Positions 5,894-14,555 of a stretch of 50,918 nucleotides of DNA are shown piece after piece (the stretch's first letter is position 1; each line of letters starts with the position of its first letter). The position numbers and the translations under genes were made by a program. The notes beneath the pieces were generated by a model, which did not search any database, was not told where the DNA came from, and worked only from the letters and a program-made list of their open reading frames with translations. Origin of the DNA: Candidatus Cryptobacteroides caccocaballi (lineage in GTDB: Bacteria > Bacteroidota > Bacteroidia > Bacteroidales > UBA932); contig JAGHUQ010000099.1 of assembly GCA_018064725.1 (NCBI GenBank), forward strand, positions 1-50,918. Direction: 5' to 3'.

Positions 5894-8476
5894 ATGAGAA
5901 ATCTTTCTTTTTTGTCAGTGGCTGCATTGTCCGCATTCATGTCGTTGAGTGCGTCAGCGCAGACCATGAAACTCAATGACCTCGACTATTTCGAGGAGAG
6001 GGGCACCAACGTGCTCGTCTACAACAATCTCTATAACGGTAACTTCTACGACGAGAAGTTCGCCGGAATCGAGATCATCCAGCGCGGCGAGCGTATCAGC
6101 ACCGGCGGTGGCATCAGGCTCATGAACACCCCTGAGCAGTGGGACATCTTCGGCGAGATGACATCCAAGGTCGTAGACCGCAGCAACAGCAGCATCGAGG
6201 TTGAACTTACCTACCCTGACTACGATTTCGTATCGAAGATCAAGGTCTCTCCCAAGGGCGCAGGCTGCCTCGTTCAGGTTTACCTCGACAAGCCAGTCCC
6301 AGCAAAGCTCGTGGGCAAGGCCGGCATGAACCTCGAGTTCTTCCCTGCTTCTTATTTCGGTAAGAACTTCCTCGTAGACGGTGCAGGTAGGATTCTCCCT
6401 AAGTACCCTATGCACGACAACGAGATTCATCCTGTATCGGAGAAGATCACCCAGTACTTCGGCGAGTCCACCTTCGACGACCGCGGACGCGGCGACTTCC
6501 TCGTCAACAAGCCGATGGCTACCGGACACCAGATCGTGCTCGCACCTGAGGATGACAACCTCCGCGTTGGCATCACCTCTGACGAGGAGGTCAGCATCTA
6601 TGACGGCCGCCACCTCGCACAGAACGGAACCTTCGTGGTACGTTCTATTCTCCCTGGCGGCAAGACCGGCAAGGTCCTCGAGTGGTATCTCGAGCCAAGC
6701 GCATCCAAGGACTGGGTCCGTAAGCCAAATATCGGTTTCTCTCAGGTAGGCTACACTCCTGCACAGAAGAAAGTCGCAGTCGTAGAGCTCGACAAGAACG
6801 ACAACGCAGCAAAGACTGCAAAGATCCTCAAGGTGAATCCTGACGGAAGCAAGACCGTGGCTCTCACCGCAGAGGCAAAGATGTGGGGTGAGTTCTACCA
6901 CCGCTACAACTATGTCCAGATCGACTTCTCAGAGGTACGTGAGCCAGGTCTCTACTGCATCGAGTACGAGGGCGTGCAGACCAACGCATTCCCTATCGAC
7001 AAGGACGTCTACAGCGACAAGTGGCATCCATCACTCGACGTATCACTCGTCGTGAACATGGACCACATGGAGGTCAATGAGGCTTACCGCATCTGGCACG
7101 GCCGCGCAAACATGGACGACGCTCTCCAGGCCCCTGCCAATGTAGTACTCCACGACGGATATCGTCAGGGCGACCAGACAAACGATCCTTGGCAGCCGCT
7201 CCAGCACATCCCAGGCCTCGCAGTAGGTGGCTGGTATGATGCAGGTGACTTCGACATCCAGGCAAACTCAGTCCTCAGAACTACCGAGGATCTCGCCCAT
7301 ATCTGGAACACCTTCCGCGTAGAGAGAGACCAGACTCTCATCGACCAGAAGACCAAGTATGCTGACATCCACGTTCCTGACGGAGTTCCAGATGTAGTCG
7401 AGCTCGTTCAGCACGGCACCCTCAACATCAACGCACAGGTCGAGAACATCGGTTACGTCGCACAGGTTATCGGACAGCCGGACATGCATCACTATCATCA
7501 TCTCGGTGACGCGATGACTCTTACCGACGGCCTCATCTACGACCCTTCCCTCAAGCCTTATGAGGTTTCAGCAGACGGACGCCGCAGCGGCACTCCTGAC
7601 GACCGCTTCGTATTCACAAGCCGATTCAGCCCGGCAGGAACCATGCAGGACATCGTTTCTCTCGCAGCAGCATACCCTGGCCTTAAGGAGTACTATCCGG
7701 AAGAGGCTGAACGCTCACTCAAGAACGCAATCATGCTCTGGGACAAGTATGCACCACAGGTAGAGGCTCCTGGCGCAGCTCAGGCAGGCAACCGTGCTTA
7801 CCAGAGGGGCGACCCACGCATCAACGCGGCAATCGATCTTTGGATTGCTACCGGTGACGCCAAGTACAAGGACTTCTTCTTCCCTCTCATCGACGCACAG
7901 GTAACGCCTAAGAAGGCAAGCAAGAAGAACCCACAGCCTCAGGGCTTCGTAGACCTTTCAGCTGCCCTCAGAATCTATCCTTACATGGACGCGAAGTTCC
8001 AGGCTAAGGTCAAGGCTCTCGTTCCTCAGTACGTAGAGAGAATCACCAACGGCGGCAAGGACAACCCTTACGGCGTTGCAATCACAGGTGCGAACTGGGC
8101 TGGCAACAGCGGCGTCATCAACGCTGCATACAACTGCTACAAAGTTTGGAAGCTCTTCCCTGACATGATCGATCCTGAATACGTTCTCGCAGGTATGAAC
8201 TATATCCTCGGATGCCACCCATACAGCAACGTATCATTCGTGACCACAGTCGGTGTCAACACCAAGAAGGTTGCCTACAGCAACAACCGCGCGGACTACT
8301 CTGTAATCCCTGGCGGTATCGTCCCTGGCCTTCTCGTAAAGGGTCCGGACTTCTTCGAGAACAAGGATGACTATCCATTCCATTGGGGTGAGAACGAGTG
8401 CTGTATCAACACCGCTCCTCAGTACATCCTCCTCTGCCTTGCAGCAGACGAAATCGCCAAGGCACTCAACAAGTAA
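5894..8476 (+). CDS. Glycoside hydrolase family 9 (endo-glucanase type)
   Basis: Secreted enzyme of 860 residues expected to cut beta-1,4-linked glucans such as cellulose, xyloglucan backbone or mixed-linkage glucan. A signal peptide (about 1-22, ending SASA) is followed by a long N-terminal beta region (about 23-275), an Ig-like CelD_N domain (about 276-375, starting near IGFSQVGYTPAQKKVAVV) and the (alpha/alpha)6 GH9 module to the C-terminus. GGWYDAGDFD carries the conserved Asp pair (Asp449 and Asp452, catalytic base region). ENECCINTA near the end provides Glu835, the expected proton donor. The N-terminal extension of about 250 residues before the Ig domain is longer than in simple GH9 enzymes. 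It is monocistronic with a strong terminator. No SusC/SusD pair is adjacent. Confidence 0.92.
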   Translation: MRNLSFLSVAALSAFMSLSASAQTMKLNDLDYFEERGTNVLVYNNLYNGNFYDEKFAGIEIIQRGERISTGGGIRLMNTPEQWDIFGEMTSKVVDRSNSSIEVELTYPDYDFVSKIKVSPKGAGCLVQVYLDKPVPAKLVGKAGMNLEFFPASYFGKNFLVDGAGRILPKYPMHDNEIHPVSEKITQYFGESTFDDRGRGDFLVNKPMATGHQIVLAPEDDNLRVGITSDEEVSIYDGRHLAQNGTFVVRSILPGGKTGKVLEWYLEPSASKDWVRKPNIGFSQVGYTPAQKKVAVVELDKNDNAAKTAKILKVNPDGSKTVALTAEAKMWGEFYHRYNYVQIDFSEVREPGLYCIEYEGVQTNAFPIDKDVYSDKWHPSLDVSLVVNMDHMEVNEAYRIWHGRANMDDALQAPANVVLHDGYRQGDQTNDPWQPLQHIPGLAVGGWYDAGDFDIQANSVLRTTEDLAHIWNTFRVERDQTLIDQKTKYADIHVPDGVPDVVELVQHGTLNINAQVENIGYVAQVIGQPDMHHYHHLGDAMTLTDGLIYDPSLKPYEVSADGRRSGTPDDRFVFTSRFSPAGTMQDIVSLAAAYPGLKEYYPEEAERSLKNAIMLWDKYAPQVEAPGAAQAGNRAYQRGDPRINAAIDLWIATGDAKYKDFFFPLIDAQVTPKKASKKNPQPQGFVDLSAALRIYPYMDAKFQAKVKALVPQYVERITNGGKDNPYGVAITGANWAGNSGVINAAYNCYKVWKLFPDMIDPEYVLAGMNYILGCHPYSNVSFVTTVGVNTKKVAYSNNRADYSVIPGGIVPGLLVKGPDFFENKDDYPFHWGENECCINTAPQYILLCLAADEIAKALNK

Positions 8477-8499
8477 TTCTAGCCGATCCATATAAAAGC

Positions 8500-8531
8500 A
8501 AAAAGTCGAGGGCAGCAGCCCTCGACTTTTT
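8500..8531. terminator. Bidirectional intrinsic terminator between GH9 and nspC
   Basis: Perfect 14-bp stem with arms AAAAAGTCGAGGGC and GCCCTCGACTTTTT and loop AGCA. The A-rich and T-rich flanks make it a terminator in both directions, serving the convergent GH9 gene (ends 8476) and polyamine operon (ends 8537). Confidence 0.9.
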
Positions 8532-8536
8532 CATTT

Positions 8537-9682
8537 CTATACTCTCGACTTGAAATCCGCGTAGGAGAATTCTTTCCACAGAGCTATGTCCTCGCCGTCC
8601 TGAATCCAGATCGATGGGAGCGGCATTCCGTTGAAAGTGTTGTTCTTGACCATTGAGTATATGGCCATGTCCCCGAATGTGAGCACATCTCCTTCCTTGA
8701 GCGGCTCGTCGAAGGAATAATCGCCGATAACATCACCTGCAAGGCAGGTCGGACCGCCAAGCCGGTATGTATGGGCCTTCTCGCCTGCTTCTCCGCTGCC
8801 CGCGAGAGGCGGACGGTAAGGCATCTCGAGTACGTCCGGCATGTGGCAGGCAGCAGACGTGTCGAGGATGGCTATATTTCCCCAGTCGCGCTCCTGAATC
8901 TCAAGCACGGTCGTATGCAGGTAACCGGCATTCAGTGCTATCGCCTCTCCTGGTTCGAGATAAACCTCAAGTCCGAAATCATCTCTCATCCTCATGATGC
9001 AGCGTTCAAGCCGCGCGATGTCATATCCGTCACGTGTGATATGATGGCCTCCGCCGAAGTTGATCCATTTCATGCCTCGGAGATAAGCCCCGAACTTTTC
9101 CACCACCACATCGAGCGTCACCTCCAGGGCATCGGAATCCTGCTCGCAGAGGGTATGGAAATGGAGTCCGTCCAGCAGTTCAAGCATTTCCGGGAACGCA
9201 TCAAGTCCCTTCTCAAACTCAGAGAGCGTCACTCCCATCCTGCTTCCCGGGGCGCATGGGTCATATATCTCATGCCCCTCCTGGGTGGACTTCTCCGGAT
9301 TTATCCTGAGTCCTACGGCACAGCCTGCATCCTTGGCCTTGCGACCATAGAGCATGAGCTGGCGCACTGAATTGAACACTATATGGTCGCAGATGCCGAC
9401 AATCTCGTCAATATCCTCCGGCCTGAATGCAGGATTGAACACATGATTCTCCCTGCCGGGCATCTCCTCATGGCAAAGCCTGGCCTCAAAGAGTCCGCTC
9501 GCAGTTGCTCCGCTGAGATACTCTCCTATCATAGGATAGAAAGCATAGCAGCTGAAGGCCTTCTGGGCCAGCAGAATGTGGGCACCGGTCCTTTGCATGA
9601 CACCCGCAAGAACAGATAGATTCCGGCGCAGGGCACTGGAATCTATCACATAGCAAGGTGTCTTCATGCCGTCCTTGAGCAT
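8537..9682 (-). CDS. nspC: Carboxynorspermidine/carboxyspermidine decarboxylase
   Basis: PLP-dependent alanine-racemase-fold decarboxylase of 381 residues that removes CO2 from carboxy(nor)spermidine to give (nor)spermidine. The PLP lysine lies in LAQKAFS near residue 41. GLHFHTLCEQ, NFGGGHHIT and EPGEAIALNAGYL are the family's characteristic stretches, and AACHMPDVLEMPYRP and GGPTCLAGDV are close to reference NspC. An internal ATG gives an alternative start at MKTPCYV (9667). It begins 1 nt after the stop of the dehydrogenase gene and is the last gene of a five-gene polyamine operon. In gut Bacteroidota this enzyme normally makes spermidine (family knowledge). Confidence 0.95.
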   Translation of the reverse strand: MLKDGMKTPCYVIDSSALRRNLSVLAGVMQRTGAHILLAQKAFSCYAFYPMIGEYLSGATASGLFEARLCHEEMPGRENHVFNPAFRPEDIDEIVGICDHIVFNSVRQLMLYGRKAKDAGCAVGLRINPEKSTQEGHEIYDPCAPGSRMGVTLSEFEKGLDAFPEMLELLDGLHFHTLCEQDSDALEVTLDVVVEKFGAYLRGMKWINFGGGHHITRDGYDIARLERCIMRMRDDFGLEVYLEPGEAIALNAGYLHTTVLEIQERDWGNIAILDTSAACHMPDVLEMPYRPPLAGSGEAGEKAHTYRLGGPTCLAGDVIGDYSFDEPLKEGDVLTFGDMAIYSMVKNNTFNGMPLPSIWIQDGEDIALWKEFSYADFKSRV

Positions 9683-9683
9683 C

Positions 9684-10943
9684 TTAGTCTACAAGTACCG
9701 GATTCTCGTCTACAACCCATGGAAGGCCCCACTTGTTGAGTGCGTCCATATATGGATCCGGATCGAAATCCTCCACGTTGAACACACCGGCCTTCTTCCA
9801 CTGTCCTGTCATGACCATCATCGTACCTATCATCGCAGGGACGCCGGTTGTATATGAGATTGCCTGAGACTCGACCTCCTTGTAGCACTCCTGGTGGTCG
9901 CAGACGTTATAGATCTTGATGCTGCGCTCCTTTCCGTCCTTGACTCCGGTGAAGATACAGCCGATGTTGGTCTTTCCTACCGTCCTTGGACCAAGGGATG
10001 CCGGATCAGGAAGGAGGGCCTTCAGGAACTGTATGGGAACGATTTCCTGGCCATTGAACATAACCGGGTCAGTACGGAGCATACCGACGTTCTCAAGACA
10101 CTTCATGTGGGTAAGGTAGCTCTGTCCGAAGGTCATGAAGAAGCGGATTCTCTTCACGCCAGGGATGTTCTTTGCGAGCGACTCGATCTCCTCGTGGTGA
10201 AGGAGGTACATGTCCTTGGGGCCTACGCCCTCGAATACGTACTCTCTCTTGATTTCCATAGGCTTTGTCTCAACCCAATGGCCGTTCTCCCAATAAGAGC
10301 CGTTCGCAGACACCTCGCGGAGGTTGATCTCCGGATTGAAATTGGTCGCGAAAGGATATCCATGGTCACCGCCGTTGCAGTCGAGGATGTCGATGGTATG
10401 GATCTCGTCGAAATAGTGCTTGAGAGCATATGCCGAGAACACGCTGGTCACACCCGGGTCGAAGCCGGTTCCAAGGAGCGCTGTGATACCCGCATCCTTG
10501 TACTTGTCCTGATATGCCCACTGCCATGAATAGTCGAAGTATGCGGTGAAGCCCTTCTCCCTGCATCTCTTCTCATAGATCGCTCTCCATGCAGGATCCT
10601 CTGTATCTTCCGGTTCATAGTTGGCAGAATCGACATAGTCGACGCCGGTCGCGAGACAAGCGTCCATGATCGTGAGATCCTGATATGGAAGGGCGAGGTT
10701 GAGAACCACGTCCGGCTTCACTTCATTGATGAGAGCAACGAGCTCCTCCACATTGTCGGCATCCACCTTTGCGGTGGTGATCTTTGCCCTGGTCTTTCCC
10801 TCGAGCTTTGCCTTGAGGGCATCACACTTGCTCACAGTGCGGCTTGCGATGCAGATCTCAGTGAATACCGAATCATTCTGCGCACATTTCTGGATTGCTA
10901 CGCCGGCAACGCCGCCGCATCCTATTACCAATACTTTTCCCAT
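9684..10943 (-). CDS. Carboxynorspermidine/carboxyspermidine synthase (saccharopine dehydrogenase-like)
   Basis: 419-residue NAD(P)H-dependent enzyme that condenses a diamine with L-aspartate beta-semialdehyde and reduces the imine. The N-terminal Rossmann motif is VIGCGGVAGVAIQKCA. Further family markers are YVDSANYEPED, GTGFDPGVTSVF, ILDCNGGDHGYPFATNF and a C-terminal TTGVPAMIGTMMVMTGQW. It lies between an agmatinase gene (19 nt upstream) and nspC (1 nt downstream), which supports a carboxyspermidine route rather than lysine metabolism. Agmatine could be the amine acceptor instead of putrescine, giving a carboxyaminopropylagmatine route. The sequence alone does not decide. Confidence 0.93.
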   Translation of the reverse strand: MGKVLVIGCGGVAGVAIQKCAQNDSVFTEICIASRTVSKCDALKAKLEGKTRAKITTAKVDADNVEELVALINEVKPDVVLNLALPYQDLTIMDACLATGVDYVDSANYEPEDTEDPAWRAIYEKRCREKGFTAYFDYSWQWAYQDKYKDAGITALLGTGFDPGVTSVFSAYALKHYFDEIHTIDILDCNGGDHGYPFATNFNPEINLREVSANGSYWENGHWVETKPMEIKREYVFEGVGPKDMYLLHHEEIESLAKNIPGVKRIRFFMTFGQSYLTHMKCLENVGMLRTDPVMFNGQEIVPIQFLKALLPDPASLGPRTVGKTNIGCIFTGVKDGKERSIKIYNVCDHQECYKEVESQAISYTTGVPAMIGTMMVMTGQWKKAGVFNVEDFDPDPYMDALNKWGLPWVVDENPVLVD

Positions 10944-10962
10944 TTTCTATTATGTGTTTATA

Positions 10963-11820
10963 TTATTTGTTCAACGATAATATGAGTTCTCTCACGACCT
11001 TGCATGCGACCGCCGTAGAGACGCCGCTTGGGTCGTATGACGGGCTGAGTTCATTCACGTCGCAGCCCACGACGTTGCAGTTTCCTCCAACCAGGATGAT
11101 GGCATTGATCAGGTCCATGAAACCTATGCCGCCCGCCTCCGGAGTACCTGTACCCGGGAATATGGACGGATCGAGGACATCAAGGTCGATGGTGAAGTAC
11201 ACAGGGGTCGAGCCGAGAGCATTCACGGTCTCCTTGAGCCCGTCGAGATTGAACTTGTGCATCTCAGTGTGGCCCTGTGCTGCCCACACGAATTCAGGAC
11301 GATCTCCAGAACGTATGCCGAACTGATGTATGCGTCCGTCTCCGACTATGTCATGACACCTTCTTATCACGCACGCGTGCGAGAGCTGCACTCCGAGATA
11401 CTCGTCGCGAAGGTCCGTGTGGGCATCGAAATGGATGACATGAAGGTCAGGGTACTTCGCAGCGACCTCGCGGAAGGCACCGAGGGTGACAAGGTGCTCG
11501 CCTCCAACCATGAAAGGAAGCTTTCCGCCTTCGAGTATGGTGCGGGTCCTCTCTGAAATCTGTGAAAGAGCCATCTCGCTGCTGCCCATGCTGAGTTCGA
11601 TGTCGCCGCTGTCGAAGGTCGAGCAGTCGGTGAGGTCCTTGTCCTGATATGGGCTGTAGGTCTCAAGTCCATAGGACTCGTGTCTGATTGCACGGCTGCC
11701 GAAGCGGGTTCCAGGCCTGTATGAGGTCGTGGAATCGAACGGTGCGCCGAAGATCACGATGTCTGCATCCTCGTAGGAGGCGTCACATCCGATGAATGTC
11801 TCAATATTTCTTTCAAGCAT
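10963..11820 (-). CDS. speB: Agmatinase / ureohydrolase
   Basis: 285-residue Mn-dependent ureohydrolase that splits agmatine into putrescine and urea. The metal-ligand motifs GGEHLVTLG, HFDAHTDLRDEY and FTIDLDVLDPS are complete, as expected for an active enzyme. It starts 3 nt after the stop codon of the speE homologue and is followed by the saccharopine-dehydrogenase-like gene, placing it at the middle step of the operon. If the operon runs through aminopropylagmatine, this protein could act on that compound instead; substrate cannot be read from the motifs. Confidence 0.93.
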   Translation of the reverse strand: MLERNIETFIGCDASYEDADIVIFGAPFDSTTSYRPGTRFGSRAIRHESYGLETYSPYQDKDLTDCSTFDSGDIELSMGSSEMALSQISERTRTILEGGKLPFMVGGEHLVTLGAFREVAAKYPDLHVIHFDAHTDLRDEYLGVQLSHACVIRRCHDIVGDGRIHQFGIRSGDRPEFVWAAQGHTEMHKFNLDGLKETVNALGSTPVYFTIDLDVLDPSIFPGTGTPEAGGIGFMDLINAIILVGGNCNVVGCDVNELSPSYDPSGVSTAVACKVVRELILSLNK

Positions 11821-11823
11821 ATT

Positions 11824-12687
11824 CTAGTCCTTTATCTTTTCTACGTCCTTGAGTGCCCTCTCCACATATGCGGGAAGAGCGAAGCAGCCGACATGGAGAT
11901 TCGTGGTATAGTAGTCCGTGGCGATTCCGAGGCTGTTCCAACGGGCTGCGTCGAGGTCGTCCACAGGGTGGTACTTCTTTGAGGCGAAGCCGAACAACCA
12001 GTATCCCGAAGGATATGAAGGAATATGGGCCTGATAGACGCGGCTGATAGGGAAACTTGTCAGAATGCGTTTGTGTGCCTTCTGGGTCTCCACCCTGTCA
12101 GCCTCGTAGAATGGGCTCTGGTGCTGATTGACCATTATTCCATCTTCCTTCAGAGCCTTGTAGCAGCTCCCGTAGAACTCTCGTGTAAGCAGGCTCTCGC
12201 CAGGGCCGTAGAATCCGGCAGAGTCGACTATGATGATGTCATATTCATTCTCTATGTGACGGATGAAACGGAGTGCGTTGTCCGTATAGAGGTTGACACG
12301 AGGGTCATCCAGAGAAACCGCCACGTCCGGGAAGAACTTTCGGCAGGCCTCGATGACACCGTCATTGATCTCGACGAGGTCTATCCTCTCAATGCTGTCG
12401 TACTTCACGAGTTCATCTATCACGCCACCGTCGCCGGCACCGAACACGAGTATCCTGCGTGCGTCCTTATGGACTGCCATAGGTATGTGCGCCAGCATCT
12501 CGTCATATATGAATTCATCCCTCTCGGTGAAGATGATGTAGCCGTCCACCGCGAGTATCCTTCCATACTCGAGAGAGTCGAAGATATCGACTCTTCCAAG
12601 ATCGTTCTCATTGCTGTACAGATGCTTGTCGACCTTGACAGAGAACTTCACGTTCTCGGTATGATGTTCAGAAAACCAATATTCCAT
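11824..12687 (-). CDS. speE: Spermidine synthase-family aminopropyltransferase with altered active site
   Basis: 287 residues, normal length for SpeE, with a small N-terminal beta domain (VKVDKHLYSNENDLGRVDIFDS) and a Rossmann domain. YDEMLAHIP, VFGAGDGGVIDE, LVEIND and YPSGYWLFGFAS follow the family closely. The active-site loop is unusual: the family normally has DSxDPxGP, where the second Asp helps deprotonate the attacking amine. Here it reads DSAGFYGPGES, so Gly158 stands where that Asp should be and Phe replaces the Pro. No AdoMet decarboxylase gene (speD), needed for the usual aminopropyl donor, lies in this operon. It may have a changed substrate or an accessory role. Confidence 0.88.
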   Translation of the reverse strand: MEYWFSEHHTENVKFSVKVDKHLYSNENDLGRVDIFDSLEYGRILAVDGYIIFTERDEFIYDEMLAHIPMAVHKDARRILVFGAGDGGVIDELVKYDSIERIDLVEINDGVIEACRKFFPDVAVSLDDPRVNLYTDNALRFIRHIENEYDIIIVDSAGFYGPGESLLTREFYGSCYKALKEDGIMVNQHQSPFYEADRVETQKAHKRILTSFPISRVYQAHIPSYPSGYWLFGFASKKYHPVDDLDAARWNSLGIATDYYTTNLHVGCFALPAYVERALKDVEKIKD

Positions 12688-12692
12688 CCTTC

Positions 12693-14150
12693 CTAATACA
12701 ATTTCATTTCCTTAATGACGTTAAGTCTCTCGCATCTCTCATCCTCAGGTCCGGTGAGCGAGCAGCCCTTTTCCTTTGCGTAGAGGATGTAGTCGATGAT
12801 TTCCTGTGTGATTCTCTCGCCAGGGGCGAGGATAGGGATTCCCGGAGGATAGCTCATCACGAACTCGGTGCAGACCCTTCCGTTTGTCTCACGGATAGGA
12901 ATCATCTCCTCCTTGACGGCATAGAATGCCTCCTGCGGAGTGAGGACGACCTGCGGATTGATGTACTCGTGGTCGAAAAGTCCTGTCCTGTCCCTGCTGT
13001 AGAGCCTCTTGATGTCGTAGAGGGCGCTGACGAGCCTCTCGACCTCCCTCATTCGGTCTCCGATGGAGATGTACGCGAGCACGTTGCCTATGTCTCCGAG
13101 CTCGAGCTGGATGTCATACTCGTCCCTGAGGATGTCGTATACCTCGATACCGGCGAGGCCGATGTCAAGGGTGAACACGGTGAGCTTGGTGGTGTCGAAG
13201 TCGTATACGCTGTCGCCGTTGATCAGTTCCTTGCCGTAGGCATAATATCCGCCGATCTTGTTGATCTCCTTGCGTGCGTACTCCGCAATCTCGCACACCT
13301 GACGGAACGATTCCTTACCCCTGAGAGCGAGATTGCGCCTCGAGACATCGAGGCTCGCCATGAGCAGGTAGGACGCACTCGTCGTCTGGGTAAGGTTTAT
13401 CACCTGACGCACATAACCGGCACTCACGCCCGGGCCGGCAAGAAGGAAAGAGCTCTGGGTCAGGCTTCCACCTGACTTATGCATGCTCACCGAAGCCATG
13501 TCTGCGCCGGCCGCCATTGCAGTGACCGGCATGTTCTCACCGAAATAGAAATGGGTTCCGTGTGCCTCGTCCACGAGTACGAGCATGTTGTGCTGATGCG
13601 CGATCTCCACTATCTTCCTGAGATTCGAGCATATACCATAGTATGTCGGATTGTTGACGAGTATGGCGACTGCGTCCGGATTCTCCTCAATAGCCTTTTC
13701 GACCTGGGAGATCTTCATTCCGAGCGCGATACCGAGCTTCTTGTCCGTATCCGGATTTACGTATATAGGGGTAGCTCCGTTGACTACGAGAGCGTTTATG
13801 ACGCTGCGGTGGACGTTGCGGGGAAGGATGATCTTCTCCCCTGCCTTACATGCGGTCATGACCATGGTCTGGACAGCGGATGTGGTACCACCGACCATGA
13901 GGAACGCATGTGCAGCGCCGAAGGCATCTGCGGCGAGGGCCTCGGCCTCCTTGATTACTGAGATTGGGTGACAAAGATTGTCGAGCGGCTTCATCGAATT
14001 GACGTCCAGCTCGACACACTGCTTTCCGAGCAGCTTGACGAGTTCGGGATTGCCTCTGCCCCTCTTGTGACCTGGGACATCGAAAGGCACGACCCTGTTC
14101 CTGCGGAACTCTTCCAGAGCCTCGTATACCGGGGCTTTGTCCTGATTCAT
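12693..14150 (-). CDS. speA: Arginine decarboxylase (fold-type I, Orn/Lys/Arg decarboxylase family)
   Basis: PLP enzyme of the short aminotransferase-fold group, expected to make agmatine from arginine. The PLP lysine lies in VSMHKSGGSLTQSS. VPFDVPGHKRGRGNPEL, DEAHGTHFYFGE and ILPRNVHRS are family signatures, and the C-terminal domain with SYPPGIPILAPGE is complete. I chose the ATG giving MNQDKAPVYEALEEF (485 residues), where family similarity begins. In-frame ATGs at 14177 and 14210 would add 9 or 20 residues with no recognisable homology. It is the first gene of the operon speA-speE-speB-synthase-nspC, with 3-19 nt gaps. Lysine or ornithine as substrate is less likely because agmatinase follows. 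Confidence 0.9.
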   Translation of the reverse strand: MNQDKAPVYEALEEFRRNRVVPFDVPGHKRGRGNPELVKLLGKQCVELDVNSMKPLDNLCHPISVIKEAEALAADAFGAAHAFLMVGGTTSAVQTMVMTACKAGEKIILPRNVHRSVINALVVNGATPIYVNPDTDKKLGIALGMKISQVEKAIEENPDAVAILVNNPTYYGICSNLRKIVEIAHQHNMLVLVDEAHGTHFYFGENMPVTAMAAGADMASVSMHKSGGSLTQSSFLLAGPGVSAGYVRQVINLTQTTSASYLLMASLDVSRRNLALRGKESFRQVCEIAEYARKEINKIGGYYAYGKELINGDSVYDFDTTKLTVFTLDIGLAGIEVYDILRDEYDIQLELGDIGNVLAYISIGDRMREVERLVSALYDIKRLYSRDRTGLFDHEYINPQVVLTPQEAFYAVKEEMIPIRETNGRVCTEFVMSYPPGIPILAPGERITQEIIDYILYAKEKGCSLTGPEDERCERLNVIKEMKLY

Positions 14151-14474
14151 CGGCTTTAGTTTCTTTAATAGGTCCATAAATGGCCTTTTTCCATACCCGT
14201 CCGGGCACAAAAAAAGACATAAACAATACTTACCTTCTTGTCTACGTCTGCATGAATCAGGATACCGTCTTCATTACAGAATTATCAGAGTCTATATAGC
14301 AAATATTTACTTTTACTACTCTTATTGACCGCGTTCAAGTCGGAATGGTTATAAAGTAACCAACTCTAATTTAAAAGCGTGCCCTTCCGGGACACAATGC
14401 GCAGTCCGCTGCGCAAAAATCAATAATTAAAATATTTACCTGGAAACCTCTAATAAATCAATAACGTTATCCAT
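14151..14474 (-). promoter_or_regulatory. Long structured leader of the polyamine operon
   Basis: About 320 nt lie between the predicted start of transcription and speA. The first ATG, at 14474, opens a 12-codon ORF (MDNVIDLLEVSR, stop TAA) that would be almost leaderless. It is followed by GCGCAG/CTGCGC, a stem with a 4-nt loop (about 14399-14414), and by GTGTCCC-GGAA-GGGCAC with TTTT behind it (about 14374-14395), which is terminator-like. The segment GTGCCC just upstream of speA (about 14201-14206) is complementary to GGGCAC of that hairpin, so alternative folds are possible. The region is otherwise without a credible gene. It does not match a riboswitch class I can name. Confidence 0.4.
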
Positions 14475-14480
14475 CGTCGG

Positions 14481-14509
14481 CAAAGATACAAAAAAAACGG
14501 ATTTGCAAA
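14481..14509 (-). promoter_or_regulatory. Promoter of the polyamine operon
   Basis: On the minus strand TTTG (14509-14506), a 17-bp spacer and TATCTTTG (14488-14481) fit the Bacteroidota consensus, though the spacer is slightly short. The -33 box is half of a palindromic TTTGCAAA. Transcription would start close to 14474. Confidence 0.6.
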
Positions 14510-14555
14510 AGATTCTCGCTAAATTAGCGGTCATAATCCCCAATATTCATTCAAA

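Noticed and set aside
5954..6901. 315-codon minus-strand frame inside GH9
   Set aside because: Antisense to a gene with intact catalytic motifs. Composition is typical of a reverse shadow and no domain is recognisable.
13846..14226. 126-codon minus-strand frame starting near speA
   Set aside because: It overlaps the 5' end of speA in another frame and has no family similarity. Only its 5' end, in the leader, is non-overlapping.
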